NCBI RefSeq assembly: GCF_014280035.1 | Contig: NZ_CP047957.1 | Span: 62,001 to 126,000, forward strand | Direction: 5' to 3' | Length of the DNA: 64,000 nucleotides | Source of the DNA: Synechococcus sp. A18-25c | Lineage (GTDB): Bacteria > Cyanobacteriota > Cyanobacteriia > PCC-6307 > Cyanobiaceae | Shown here: piece after piece, positions 28,865 to 36,754 of the stretch | Position numbering within the stretch: the stretch's first letter is position 1 | Layout of the letters: every line of letters starts with the position of its first letter | Translations under genes and position numbers: made by a program | Notes under the pieces: generated by a model | What the model was told of the DNA's origin: nothing | The model's input: only the letters and a program-made list of their open reading frames with translations | Databases searched by the model: none

Positions 28865-30078
28865 TGACGGAGCGCAGTGGTCCTAGCAATTGGTTGCTGA
28901 TCAGCGTGGATCAATGGCGGGGTGACTGGTTGCACCAGTCCTGGTTGCAGCTGCCGCACCTCCAGCGCATGGCCCATGAGGGCTGGGACGTTAGGCGTTG
29001 CTACACCTCGAGCCCTCAGTGCATTCCGGCGCGGGCCAGTTGGCTGACGGGGCTGACGCCGGGGCAATTGGGCGTGACCGCCAACGCGCATTACACCGTT
29101 CCTGCGGATGCCCCGTCGTTTGTGCGTGATCTGCGCGATCAGCATGGTTTTCACACGGTGCTGGTGGGTAAAACCCACTGGACTCCCCACACCAAAGGCG
29201 TCGATCTGCGCGACAACCTCCCTTTGATGCGAGAGCTGGGCTTTGAGCATGTGCGCGAAATCGCCGGGCCGCGGGCCCTGGCGGAGGTGTCATGCGAGTT
29301 GACGGATCGATGGCAGGAGGCCGGCGTGATGGAGGCCTACCGCGCTGATCTGTTGGATCGCTACCAAGACGGTTGCGCTCATACGGTGCGTCCCTCGGTG
29401 CTGCCGGATGCGCTCTATCCCGACCTCTGGCTGACCGGCGTGGCCCTCGAGGAATTGGCCCGCATGCCGCAGGATCGGCCGTGGTTGTTGTGGGTCAATT
29501 TCCCCGGCCCGCATGAGCCTTTTGATGTGCCATCCAGCTGGCGCGGCCACCACGGTGCGATTCCTGCACCGGAGCCTCGCCCAGAGGATGCACAGGAGCT
29601 GCAGCGCAGCGCGCCCGAGGGATCCGAGCTGGCGCGAAAGTTGCAACGCTGGCCCGATGGTTTGCCAGAAGAAGCGCTGCAGGCGCTGCGGTCGGACTAC
29701 GCCGATCACCTGTATCTGTTGGATGCTCAGATCGGAACGTTGTTGAGGGCGATGGCCGACCGCAGCGACGGAGCTCAGACGGCAGTCAGCGTTTGCAGTG
29801 ACCACGGTGAATTGCTGGGGGATTGGGGCCTGTTGCTCAAGGGCTGCTTCCTCGAGGGCGCCATGCGCAGCCTGTTCCTGCACCGCCCCCCTGGTGAACG
29901 CTCCTGGCCGCGGCGTCTGTGGCAACCCAAGGGGCGGCCGCATGGGTTGACCCAATGCTTGTGGGATGCCGCAGCGGCCGTGACTTGGCCGGAGGAGGGA
30001 AGTTTCGGCTGGCGCTTGCGCCGTCAGGATCCGGAGGTGTTGGTGGAGTTCGCCGCTGAAACGCTCACGCTGCGTTGA
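28864..30078 (+). CDS. Sulfatase (arylsulfatase family) with formylglycine-type CxPxR motif
   Basis: About 404 residues from the ATG at 28864 (a GTG one codon upstream is also possible). The N-terminal metal Asp is in LLISVDQWRGD. The sulfatase signature Cys53-Ile-Pro-Ala-Arg57, followed by ASWLTG, is intact; Cys is normally oxidised to formylglycine. Further conserved elements are GKTHWTPH (Lys/His) and CSDHGELLGDW (metal Asp-His) near 315. No signal peptide, so it may act in the cytoplasm or leave by another route. It sits directly after a sulfotransferase-like gene, which suggests trimming or recycling of sulfated glycans. The 3' end overlaps the convergent nucleotidyltransferase by 14 bp. 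Confidence 0.9.
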   Translation: MTERSGPSNWLLISVDQWRGDWLHQSWLQLPHLQRMAHEGWDVRRCYTSSPQCIPARASWLTGLTPGQLGVTANAHYTVPADAPSFVRDLRDQHGFHTVLVGKTHWTPHTKGVDLRDNLPLMRELGFEHVREIAGPRALAEVSCELTDRWQEAGVMEAYRADLLDRYQDGCAHTVRPSVLPDALYPDLWLTGVALEELARMPQDRPWLLWVNFPGPHEPFDVPSSWRGHHGAIPAPEPRPEDAQELQRSAPEGSELARKLQRWPDGLPEEALQALRSDYADHLYLLDAQIGTLLRAMADRSDGAQTAVSVCSDHGELLGDWGLLLKGCFLEGAMRSLFLHRPPGERSWPRRLWQPKGRPHGLTQCLWDAAAAVTWPEEGSFGWRLRRQDPEVLVEFAAETLTLR

Positions 30079-30844
30079 GCGGTTGCCGGTTGCTGTCGAT
30101 CAGTGTCTGGAGGTCGAGCTGGAAGGTGTGGCAGAGCTCGGCGGGTGTGCCATAGAGCTTCACGCCTTGAACCCGCGGCAAAGCGATCTGCTCACCAGCC
30201 TCCAGCGCCGCTTGCAGCATCGGAGCGATGTAATGCTCGCCATTCACGGTGGCACCCTCGTTCAGCTGTTGGTGGGCTCGGTCCAGAAACTGCGCGGCTG
30301 ACCGGAAGCCGTAGAGACCGATGGAGGCAAGATTGGAGATGCGCCGCTTCTCGGCGATGGCGATCGCCCGAAGCGGATTCTGGGGATTCGGTTGCCCGAA
30401 GGACCAGTGCTCTCCTTCTGCTTTAAACACCGGCATGCTGGCGACGCCGTCCACCTGCTCCAGGGCCGGAGACCATTGAAATCCGGTGTCGCAGTTGTGG
30501 ATCAACAGGCTGAGATCCCTGCACTGCCGTTGTTCCTGCAGCAGGGCGTCCACAGCCGCTGCGCTGGTGGCCAGCTGGCCGGGCAGCAGTTGATCCATCT
30601 CCAACCAGTGCAGGCGGAGCTGGGGATAGCTGTGCTCCAGACGCGCATTGATGGCCTCTCGGATGCCGTGGCGTCGTTGCACCGCCAGCATCAGATGATC
30701 ACCGTCTGCAAAGGCAAAGCTGGTGAGCGTGTGCTCCAGCAGGGTCTTTCCCTGCACCTGAATCAGAGGCTTGGGCGCTTTGATGCCGGCTTTGGCAAAC
30801 CGGCTTCCTTCGCCGGCGGCGGGGATAAGCACAAGACGGCTCAT
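30065..30844 (-). CDS. Sugar-phosphate or polyol-phosphate nucleotidyltransferase (NTP_transferase type)
   Basis: 259 residues. The Rossmann-like start LVLIPAAGEGSRFAKAGIKAPKPLIQV holds the pyrophosphorylase motif (G-x-G-x-R and the K-P-L). LIHNCDTGFQW gives a metal-binding Asp, and IAEKRRISNLASIGLYGF follows. Substrate unknown. It is the last gene of a four-gene minus-strand operon in which every junction is a 4-bp stop/start overlap. Confidence 0.82.
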   Translation of the reverse strand: MSRLVLIPAAGEGSRFAKAGIKAPKPLIQVQGKTLLEHTLTSFAFADGDHLMLAVQRRHGIREAINARLEHSYPQLRLHWLEMDQLLPGQLATSAAAVDALLQEQRQCRDLSLLIHNCDTGFQWSPALEQVDGVASMPVFKAEGEHWSFGQPNPQNPLRAIAIAEKRRISNLASIGLYGFRSAAQFLDRAHQQLNEGATVNGEHYIAPMLQAALEAGEQIALPRVQGVKLYGTPAELCHTFQLDLQTLIDSNRQPLNAA

Positions 30845-31746
30845 GGGCGGTGCGGGAAGGTTTGCAGGTAGCTCAGAAACGAGGGATGGCCGTGCTCCAC
30901 GGTCAGAAAGCCCTGATGCGGCGCGGCTGGCTTGAGCACTGGAAAGTGTTGCAGCACGGTGAGGGTGGCCGCCGTTTCCAGGGGGCTGACGAAGCCGTCA
31001 TTGGGCAGCGACTGCTGGCGCAGGTGTGCAACCTGCTTGGGGCCCAGCACGAAACAGCCGGCGTGGGGGTTGTCGGTGATGTCAAAGCTGATTTCCTCAC
31101 CCTCTGGATCGAACCGTCCGCGCATAGCACTGGCCTGGGGGGTGCAGAAACGGCCAATGAATTCCGGGCGCAGCGGGCCATCCACCAGCAGCCGCGCCTG
31201 CGGGCCGGAGGCAATCGGCTCGAAGCGATGGGGCGTCAGCACCAGTTGCTCTCCGGTGCGATTCAAAAACCAGTGCTGTTTGTCGAGGAACAAGGGGTCA
31301 GCGATGACCAGATCATCTTCCAGGTAGAGCGTGAGATCGGCTTTGGGCTCCTGCTGGATCAACCAGTTGCGGGTGGCCAGCGGCAAATGCCGTGGGTTGT
31401 CCAGCTGGACGTCATGGAGCTGGATCCGGCCTGCATGAAGTGCCAGCGCATCTTCCAATCGGTGTTCCCCATCGGTGAACACATGCAGCTCGATCTCAAT
31501 GCGATCCAGCCGTTGCTGGGCACTACGACGGTTGTTCCAGTGATCGATGCGTTGCCCGCCGATGTGCAGCAGGGCATCGGTGGGCGATCGGCGCAATCCC
31601 AGCAAGCTGCCGAGGCAACGGCCCAAGGCGAGGCAGCGGGCCAGTCTCTGCCCGGGCCGGCCGCTGCCGTAGCCACTGCCGCCGTTCGTTTCGCGGAAGA
31701 AATGCGGGATGCCGATTCTCACGTGCAGAGTGGTGTCCGCAGTCAT
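30841..31746 (-). CDS. Putative GT-A-fold glycosyltransferase-like protein
   Basis: 301 residues from the ATG at 31746, which overlaps the stop of the gene upstream (ATGA). It contains LYLEDDLVIADPLFL, an acidic motif of the kind that binds metal-nucleotide sugar in GT-A enzymes, and HVFTDGEHRLEDAL. I do not recognise a named family. No membrane segment or signal peptide. Co-transcribed with two nucleotidyltransferase genes, so a role in adding their product to a glycan is plausible but inferred. Confidence 0.6.
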   Translation of the reverse strand: MTADTTLHVRIGIPHFFRETNGGSGYGSGRPGQRLARCLALGRCLGSLLGLRRSPTDALLHIGGQRIDHWNNRRSAQQRLDRIEIELHVFTDGEHRLEDALALHAGRIQLHDVQLDNPRHLPLATRNWLIQQEPKADLTLYLEDDLVIADPLFLDKQHWFLNRTGEQLVLTPHRFEPIASGPQARLLVDGPLRPEFIGRFCTPQASAMRGRFDPEGEEISFDITDNPHAGCFVLGPKQVAHLRQQSLPNDGFVSPLETAATLTVLQHFPVLKPAAPHQGFLTVEHGHPSFLSYLQTFPHRP

Positions 31747-33443
31747 CGCAGCACCGCATCGAACTTGGCTTCCAGGATCATCATGCCGATGGCAATAAAC
31801 GCTAGGCATCGATCCCCATCCTCGCGGTGCAGCGGCAGCATCGAGACAAACAGGCTGCTGGTGAGCCAGCGTTCCTCTTCCGGGAGCAGACCCTGCAACA
31901 AACCTGAGCTGTCCATCGCCTGCTGCAGCGCGTCGTAGTGGGCGGGCACATCCAGGTGGAGGCGCAGATGGCCAGGGCTGAGTTTCTCCAGGCTGAAGAG
32001 ATCGTTCACCACCACGTCATAGAGGTAGCGGCCCGAATGCAGCAGCTTGATCTGGTCGTAGCGCGGATCCCCGAAGCCAATGGGCCATGGGGCGCCATCA
32101 GGTCGTTCTCCTCGGGGGTCGATCAGGCGAATGGAGCCACTCTGGGGTTCGGCCAGGATGTTGTTGAAGCAGAGATCCCCGTGGATGCGCTGCAGTGGGC
32201 GTGATGCCTCCAGGCTGGGGAGGTGCTCCAGCAAAGAGGTGGCGGCAGCGGCTGGGGACGGCAGCGTCAGGGTGTGGGTGGCATCGCCATGTCGTGCGCA
32301 GAGTTTCAGCGTCCAGCCCCGGGTCCACCAGTCAGTCCAGTGGCTTCCATCCGCCAACAAGGGTGGTTGGCGTTGTAGTTGCTCCAGCCGCTGCTGCAGC
32401 TTGCGGCTGTAGAGCCAATCCACGGTTACGGGCGGCGGCGGCGTGATGGCGGGGGCTTCCCCCAGGCCGGTGCGCACACGGCTGAGGCGTTGCATCAACT
32501 GACGCCAGCTGTTGGGTCCGATCTGCCAGTGCAGAAACAGTTCCGCGAGGCTGGGAAAGGGGATGTATTCCAGTTCCAGCTGCCCAGGTTCATGGCTGAG
32601 GCAAGCCGGGAAATAGCGTTGCAGGGGTTGCGGTAGTGCCTCGAAATAGGCCGCTTCCTGGGCCAGCCGTGTGGCGTCCTTGGAGCGCTTGCGGATCAGG
32701 TCGTCGCTGGCGCAGTAGCTCACACTGTTGAAGCCGCGACTGGTGAGCCGGCTCAGCCGGCGGCGACTGGCAGTGGCCCGGTGACCCAGATCCAGCCACG
32801 GCACTCGTTCCAGGCGCGTATCGCCTTGCATCCAGAGGCCTTCAGCAACGGAGAGCAGATCCAGATCGCTGCTGGGTGTCCAACCTGGTTGTTGCTGGCG
32901 CTCTGCCAGCAGCTGGCGCAAGCGTGCAGTGGGAGCGCTGATCAGGCCGGTGAAGGGATGGCTGTCGGGTTCGTGATCCGTTCTCGGCTGCTGCTTCGGG
33001 TGGAACTGCGGCGCGTCGGCATCAAGGGCACTAACGGCCGACCAATTCTCCCGTGGCAGCGCTTGATCCCCCAGTCCGATCCAGCAGCCCTCCGGTAGTG
33101 ACGTTGGTGGCAGGGTGGTGATCGGTTGCACCAGCACCTGTTCGGTGCTGATGACGGCCAAAGCGGCCTCCAGGCTGGCCAGTACACTGGGCTGGGCAGG
33201 GATGGTCAGACACTGCCATTGCTGGCGCCCCCGCATGGGCCTCGCATGGGGTTGGTCGGCGTCTACAACCACCATCAAAGAGGTGATACTTGGTGCGTTA
33301 TTCAGCCGTTCCCTGATGTGATCCAACGCGAAGCCACTTCCGTCGGGAAGCTCCGCCGGACTGCGGCTCAGCAGTGGGCTGGGTCCAAGGGTTTTGCCTG
33401 CCAGGCTGCCACCGGCGAGCACCAACGCAGTGGTGGAGGTCAC
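31743..33443 (-). CDS. Fusion of a nucleotidyltransferase-like domain with an APH/choline-kinase-type kinase
   Basis: About 566 residues from a GTG at 33443 that overlaps the preceding stop by 4 bp; the ORF can be extended 16 codons to a TTG at 33491. The N-terminal 200 or so residues look like a diverged NTP_transferase (ALVLAGGSLAGKTLGPSPL) with poor conservation of the pyrophosphorylase signature. The C-terminal part is a protein-kinase-like small-molecule kinase: the Brenner motif HGDLCFNNIL near 417 and RLIDPRGERPDG near 437, where DPR takes the place of the usual DxD/DFG. This pairing suggests phosphorylation plus nucleotidyl activation of a sugar or alcohol; the substrate is unknown. 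Confidence 0.72.
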   Translation of the reverse strand: MTSTTALVLAGGSLAGKTLGPSPLLSRSPAELPDGSGFALDHIRERLNNAPSITSLMVVVDADQPHARPMRGRQQWQCLTIPAQPSVLASLEAALAVISTEQVLVQPITTLPPTSLPEGCWIGLGDQALPRENWSAVSALDADAPQFHPKQQPRTDHEPDSHPFTGLISAPTARLRQLLAERQQQPGWTPSSDLDLLSVAEGLWMQGDTRLERVPWLDLGHRATASRRRLSRLTSRGFNSVSYCASDDLIRKRSKDATRLAQEAAYFEALPQPLQRYFPACLSHEPGQLELEYIPFPSLAELFLHWQIGPNSWRQLMQRLSRVRTGLGEAPAITPPPPVTVDWLYSRKLQQRLEQLQRQPPLLADGSHWTDWWTRGWTLKLCARHGDATHTLTLPSPAAAATSLLEHLPSLEASRPLQRIHGDLCFNNILAEPQSGSIRLIDPRGERPDGAPWPIGFGDPRYDQIKLLHSGRYLYDVVVNDLFSLEKLSPGHLRLHLDVPAHYDALQQAMDSSGLLQGLLPEEERWLTSSLFVSMLPLHREDGDRCLAFIAIGMMILEAKFDAVLR

Positions 33444-34528
33444 GGGCAGGTGTTTCGGTCGCTGTAGAGAAAGCCTCGCAGGCTGCGGCAATCTCGGAAG
33501 GGAATGCCGTTGAAGTTGAGAAAGCGGGCGAAGCTCACTTCGGACGCGAAACGTGGATGACCTTTAAAAAGGCGGTGGTACTTCGTGTCATGATTAGGTT
33601 TGAACTTCGCTAAAGAATCAGCCAGCGATCTCCCACCTTTATGAAGCTGTTGACGCCAGATTTCCGTATTAGAGGGTGTCCCTACGAGATCGATTGGCCA
33701 ATTTAATCCATACCACTTAATAGAATCATCAGACAAAAGCACTTGCCGAGCATTGATAGGCCAATAGCCACCTTCTTTTTGATCAAACCAGCCATTTAGA
33801 TTTGCGTAAAATGCTTGCAAAAGCATCATCAAGTCTCGGCTGCCTGCAAAAACTTTATCGGAAGCCCCAATAAGCCCAAAATCATTGCCCTGACAAGCTT
33901 CAACGACGTTTTTGATAAATCGTTGAGGATGCACAAAGTGATAGTCTGTTCTGAGTTTGATTACATATTTATATTGCCAACCCTGAAATTTTTCAGAATT
34001 TTTTATCATTTCTAGCCCAATACTCAATTTATGCCATTGCTTCATTGATGAAACTGGCAAACCAAGATCTTCGTTGAACTCTTTGATGTGATCATCTATA
34101 ATAAAACAACGTTCTTTTTTCGAAATCTTTTGAGCCGCTTCGCCGAATCGCGAAGTTGTAACTGTAAAAATATCTATTTGCTCTCCGAGGCCAGTTAAAA
34201 ATTCTTTGTTTCTTTCATAACATCTTAATTCCCCAGCAATCACCAGAGCTATTTTGCGACGAAAATTGCCAAACGATTTTCGGGAGGGGGGTTGTTCAAG
34301 CCGTGACGGGCAGCGTGTATTGAGCTCGCGTGCTGCAAGCAGCTCGGGATCGTCCAGCGATTCCTCAAGGGAGCAACTTTGATGATCTCCAGAGGCGCTG
34401 AGCAAAACCCACTTTGGTTGATAAGGATTTTTCACCTTTCCTTCAGCTCGTTCCCACATCCACGTGATATAATGAATACATATTTTTTGTGATCGAGTCA
34501 GGACATCCTGACCATACTCAACGACCAC
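33440..34528 (-). CDS. WavE-like surface-polysaccharide protein (putative glycosyltransferase)
   Basis: Up to 362 residues. The ORF opens with GTG at 34528, and an ATG at 34459 is an alternative. The central part (KIALVIAGELRCYERN, IDIFTVTTSRFGEAA, YKYVIKLRTDYHFVHPQRF) resembles the WavE family of LPS synthesis proteins, with the RTDYHF acidic motif a likely metal or nucleotide-sugar site. The family assignment is from memory of its general pattern, so it is moderate. Noticeably AT-richer than genes before 33.4 kb. First gene of the four-gene minus operon; divergent from the surface-protein gene. Confidence 0.62.
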   Translation of the reverse strand: MVVEYGQDVLTRSQKICIHYITWMWERAEGKVKNPYQPKWVLLSASGDHQSCSLEESLDDPELLAARELNTRCPSRLEQPPSRKSFGNFRRKIALVIAGELRCYERNKEFLTGLGEQIDIFTVTTSRFGEAAQKISKKERCFIIDDHIKEFNEDLGLPVSSMKQWHKLSIGLEMIKNSEKFQGWQYKYVIKLRTDYHFVHPQRFIKNVVEACQGNDFGLIGASDKVFAGSRDLMMLLQAFYANLNGWFDQKEGGYWPINARQVLLSDDSIKWYGLNWPIDLVGTPSNTEIWRQQLHKGGRSLADSLAKFKPNHDTKYHRLFKGHPRFASEVSFARFLNFNGIPFRDCRSLRGFLYSDRNTCP

Positions 34529-34607
34529 TTGCTGAATTGCACAATAACCGTTGACCTGCCTGGGGTTTCGGGCTATTTTGCCACGGCAAGCTAAATTTTT
34601 GCTTTAA

Positions 34608-36404
34608 GTGGCCTCTTCTCTTCCGTCCTCAACTATCACGGGCACTTCAGCTAGTGATGTGAGAGCCTCGACGCCAGGTGTCGCGGCCCTAATCGAAACT
34701 TTTGGCTCAGCCGACACTATTACTCTCCAAAACACAGGCGATTGGGGTATCGGTGGTGATGGGGCTGACTCAATCCGTATCGGTGCCACTGACGCTGTTG
34801 CACTCAATCAATCGGTTCAAGGTGGGTTTGGTAGCGACACCATTTCTATCGGAAGCACCGCAATAGCAGCAGCAACATTTGCAGTTGGTGCAAACCAAGG
34901 CAATGACTCCATTTCAATTCAAGCAAACGCCTCCATTGCCATGTCTTTGGCAAGCATCGGTGGTGGTCTTGGAAATGACACTATTGCTACCTCAGGTATT
35001 GCAACGATGTCGTCGGCCACTATCAAAGGTGGTGATAACAACGACAGTATTGTGATTGCTTCTGGCGCAATCACTAATAGTTCCGTTAACGGCAACAAGG
35101 GTGCTGACTTCCTGGATATTGGTTTTACTGCATCGACTGGAGGCACCGTTGGTGGTGGTCTCGGTCAAGACACCATCTTGCTCTCTGGCGTTGCTGCCGG
35201 CAACGCAGCCAGTTTTGTTAACGGTGGCGGCGGAACTGACTCCATCAACTTGCTTCTAGCTGGTGGTGGAGGGACAACCATTAATGGTGGTGGCCTTTCC
35301 GACACGATCACTCTTAACGATGCAGTAAATGGTGTCGTTATTTATGGTGACGCTAACGGAATAACAACTTCTGGCTCAGGCACAGGTGGCACTGCTGATG
35401 GAGCTGACTTAATTGGTGCATCCACTGCCAACCTCGATGCTGCGTCATCCATCTACGGTGCTGGCGGAAACGACACCATCACATTTTTGTCTGCAGCAGG
35501 AACTGTAGTCGCTGATGGTGGTGACAACGCTGACTCGATTACTCTCACAGAACTAGATGCACTTTCCACTGTCTCTGGCGGTTTAGGTGGAGACACCATC
35601 GCCATCGGAACTGCAGCACTTGCAGTTACCGTTGATGGCGGCGCTGGTGCAGACAACATTCAACTTGAGGCTGGTGCTGGTTCATCAATTCTTGGTGGAT
35701 CAGGTATCGATACCATCGCGATCAAGCAAGCCGCCGCTGGTAATTCTGTTATTGACGGTGGTACTCAGGCAGATGGAATTTATTTCGCTACCGCAACCAC
35801 CGGTACTCTGGCCCTCCTCAATGGGGTAGCAACTGTCAAAGGTGGTGACGGTGGAGACACAATTGCCTTCGACCAGTTTGAAACAGCCGCGAGTGTGCTT
35901 GGTGGTGCTGGCAATGACTCCATTGCCATTGGCATGACAACCGTTCAGGACCTCACCTTCTCTGATATTGGAACCATTGATGGTGGTGCTGGCGTCGACA
36001 CCATTTCATTCCTTTCCAGTAAGGGTGATGTTTTCGATACTGGCGGTGTCGTGGTAACAGGCCAGGCGAACATTGCTTATGGTTCTGGTGATGTGATTGT
36101 TATTAACACCACAGCTGCTGTCGACTCCACCACTGTTTTCAATGGTTCCACCGCTGGTTTCGCCAACGGTTACCTGAAGACTGCTGCCGCAGGAACAATT
36201 AGTGTTTACAGTGACGGAACTGACACTATCTTCGCCATTACCGATTTGGTGTCTTCCGGTGTCACGTTCAGAATCACTGGAGCTGATCTGGTGACTACTA
36301 CTGCTGCGGACAATACCGCTGTTGGTGGGGGCTCTGGAAATGCTAACTTTGGCTTCAGTGTTGCAGCTGACACTGCTACCAGCTATACCATTACTTTGAC
36401 CTAA
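34608..36404 (+). CDS. Large Gly/Asp-repeat (RTX-like) surface or secreted protein
   Basis: 598 residues, opening with GTG right after an in-frame TAA (34605-34607), so the start cannot lie further upstream. No signal peptide and almost no Cys. From residue 45 to about 465 it is built of roughly 20-residue units of the form GGxGxDTIxI followed by a Ser/Thr/Ala-rich stretch (for example GGLGNDTIAT, GGAGNDSIAI and GGAGVDTISF). These are calcium-binding RTX-like turns spaced more widely than the classical nonapeptides, which suggests a beta-solenoid. The C-terminal 130 residues are non-repetitive and beta-rich, ending TYTITLT, as expected for a type I signal region. The Ser/Thr content offers many O-glycosylation sites. 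It could be a surface-layer or motility-type protein, but I cannot identify it. Confidence 0.85.
   Translation: MASSLPSSTITGTSASDVRASTPGVAALIETFGSADTITLQNTGDWGIGGDGADSIRIGATDAVALNQSVQGGFGSDTISIGSTAIAAATFAVGANQGNDSISIQANASIAMSLASIGGGLGNDTIATSGIATMSSATIKGGDNNDSIVIASGAITNSSVNGNKGADFLDIGFTASTGGTVGGGLGQDTILLSGVAAGNAASFVNGGGGTDSINLLLAGGGGTTINGGGLSDTITLNDAVNGVVIYGDANGITTSGSGTGGTADGADLIGASTANLDAASSIYGAGGNDTITFLSAAGTVVADGGDNADSITLTELDALSTVSGGLGGDTIAIGTAALAVTVDGGAGADNIQLEAGAGSSILGGSGIDTIAIKQAAAGNSVIDGGTQADGIYFATATTGTLALLNGVATVKGGDGGDTIAFDQFETAASVLGGAGNDSIAIGMTTVQDLTFSDIGTIDGGAGVDTISFLSSKGDVFDTGGVVVTGQANIAYGSGDVIVINTTAAVDSTTVFNGSTAGFANGYLKTAAAGTISVYSDGTDTIFAITDLVSSGVTFRITGADLVTTTAADNTAVGGGSGNANFGFSVAADTATSYTITLT
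34740..36010 (+). repeat. Degenerate tandem repeats encoding RTX-like units of about 20 residues
   Basis: At DNA level, phrases such as GGTGGTGCTGGCAATGACTC recur with variation, coding for GG-A-GN-DS/T-I units. The copies are imperfect, so this is an old, diverged array rather than a recent expansion. Confidence 0.8.
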
Positions 36405-36459
36405 TTTTTAACGGTCTAATTTCCCAATTTATAGAGAGCGCTCAAGCTCCTTTATAATG

Positions 36460-36481
36460 AGGCCCTACGGGGCCTTTTTTT
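36460..36481 (+). terminator. Rho-independent terminator of the surface-protein gene
   Basis: AGGCCC and GGGCCT pair around a TACG tetraloop and are followed by a run of T up to 36481. It lies 55 bp beyond the stop of the surface-protein gene. The putative start of the Maf-like gene abuts it at 36482, so that gene either has a downstream start or relies on read-through. Confidence 0.88.
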
Positions 36482-36754
36482 ATGCGGGAGAATCTGGAGA
36501 ATCATCAAAACAATGCCTATCTTGAAAAAAATCAGCGAATTGCCCAAGCTTCCATGGGTGCTCGTTACGAAGCCCTTGATTGGAAAGTAATCAAATCAAG
36601 GAGAGATGCATGTAAGCGTGTTTATGATGAGGAACCCTTTAACCTAAAATCAGATGATTTTTTATTATTACCTCCAATAATGCCAGCTAATAATGATATT
36701 GCACAACATTATGCTAGCCTTAATAAAGATTTAAAAATTGGGCAAAAACATTGA
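36482..36754 (+). CDS. N-terminal fragment of a Maf/DUF115 protein, separated from the rest by a frameshift
   Basis: 90 codons from the ATG at 36482; an internal ATG at 36554 is another possible start, and no Shine-Dalgarno is obvious at either. Alone it has no recognisable domain. Joined to the next ORF by a single-base shift in the CAAAAAC run at 36743-36749, it restores the N-terminal length of the family. The hydrophobic segment FLVVFATGDG then falls at about residue 136, against 131 for NLLVMGSL in the intact neighbour, and the GSGPSL motif at about 289 against 295. I therefore read it as the 5' part of one gene. Confidence 0.68.
   Translation: MRENLENHQNNAYLEKNQRIAQASMGARYEALDWKVIKSRRDACKRVYDEEPFNLKSDDFLLLPPIMPANNDIAQHYASLNKDLKIGQKH

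Noticed and set aside
30850-31938. 362-codon open frame opposite to the GT-A-like and kinase-fusion genes
   Set aside because: The minus-strand genes have overlapping starts and stops and recognisable motifs; the plus-strand translation has none.
30065-33443. Phosphocholine (licA/licC) pathway
   Set aside because: A kinase and nucleotidyltransferases are present, but motifs do not point specifically to choline and no LicD-type transferase was seen.
34740-36010. CRISPR-like array
   Set aside because: The periodicity is coding and comes from degenerate RTX-like protein repeats; there are no identical repeats with unique spacers.
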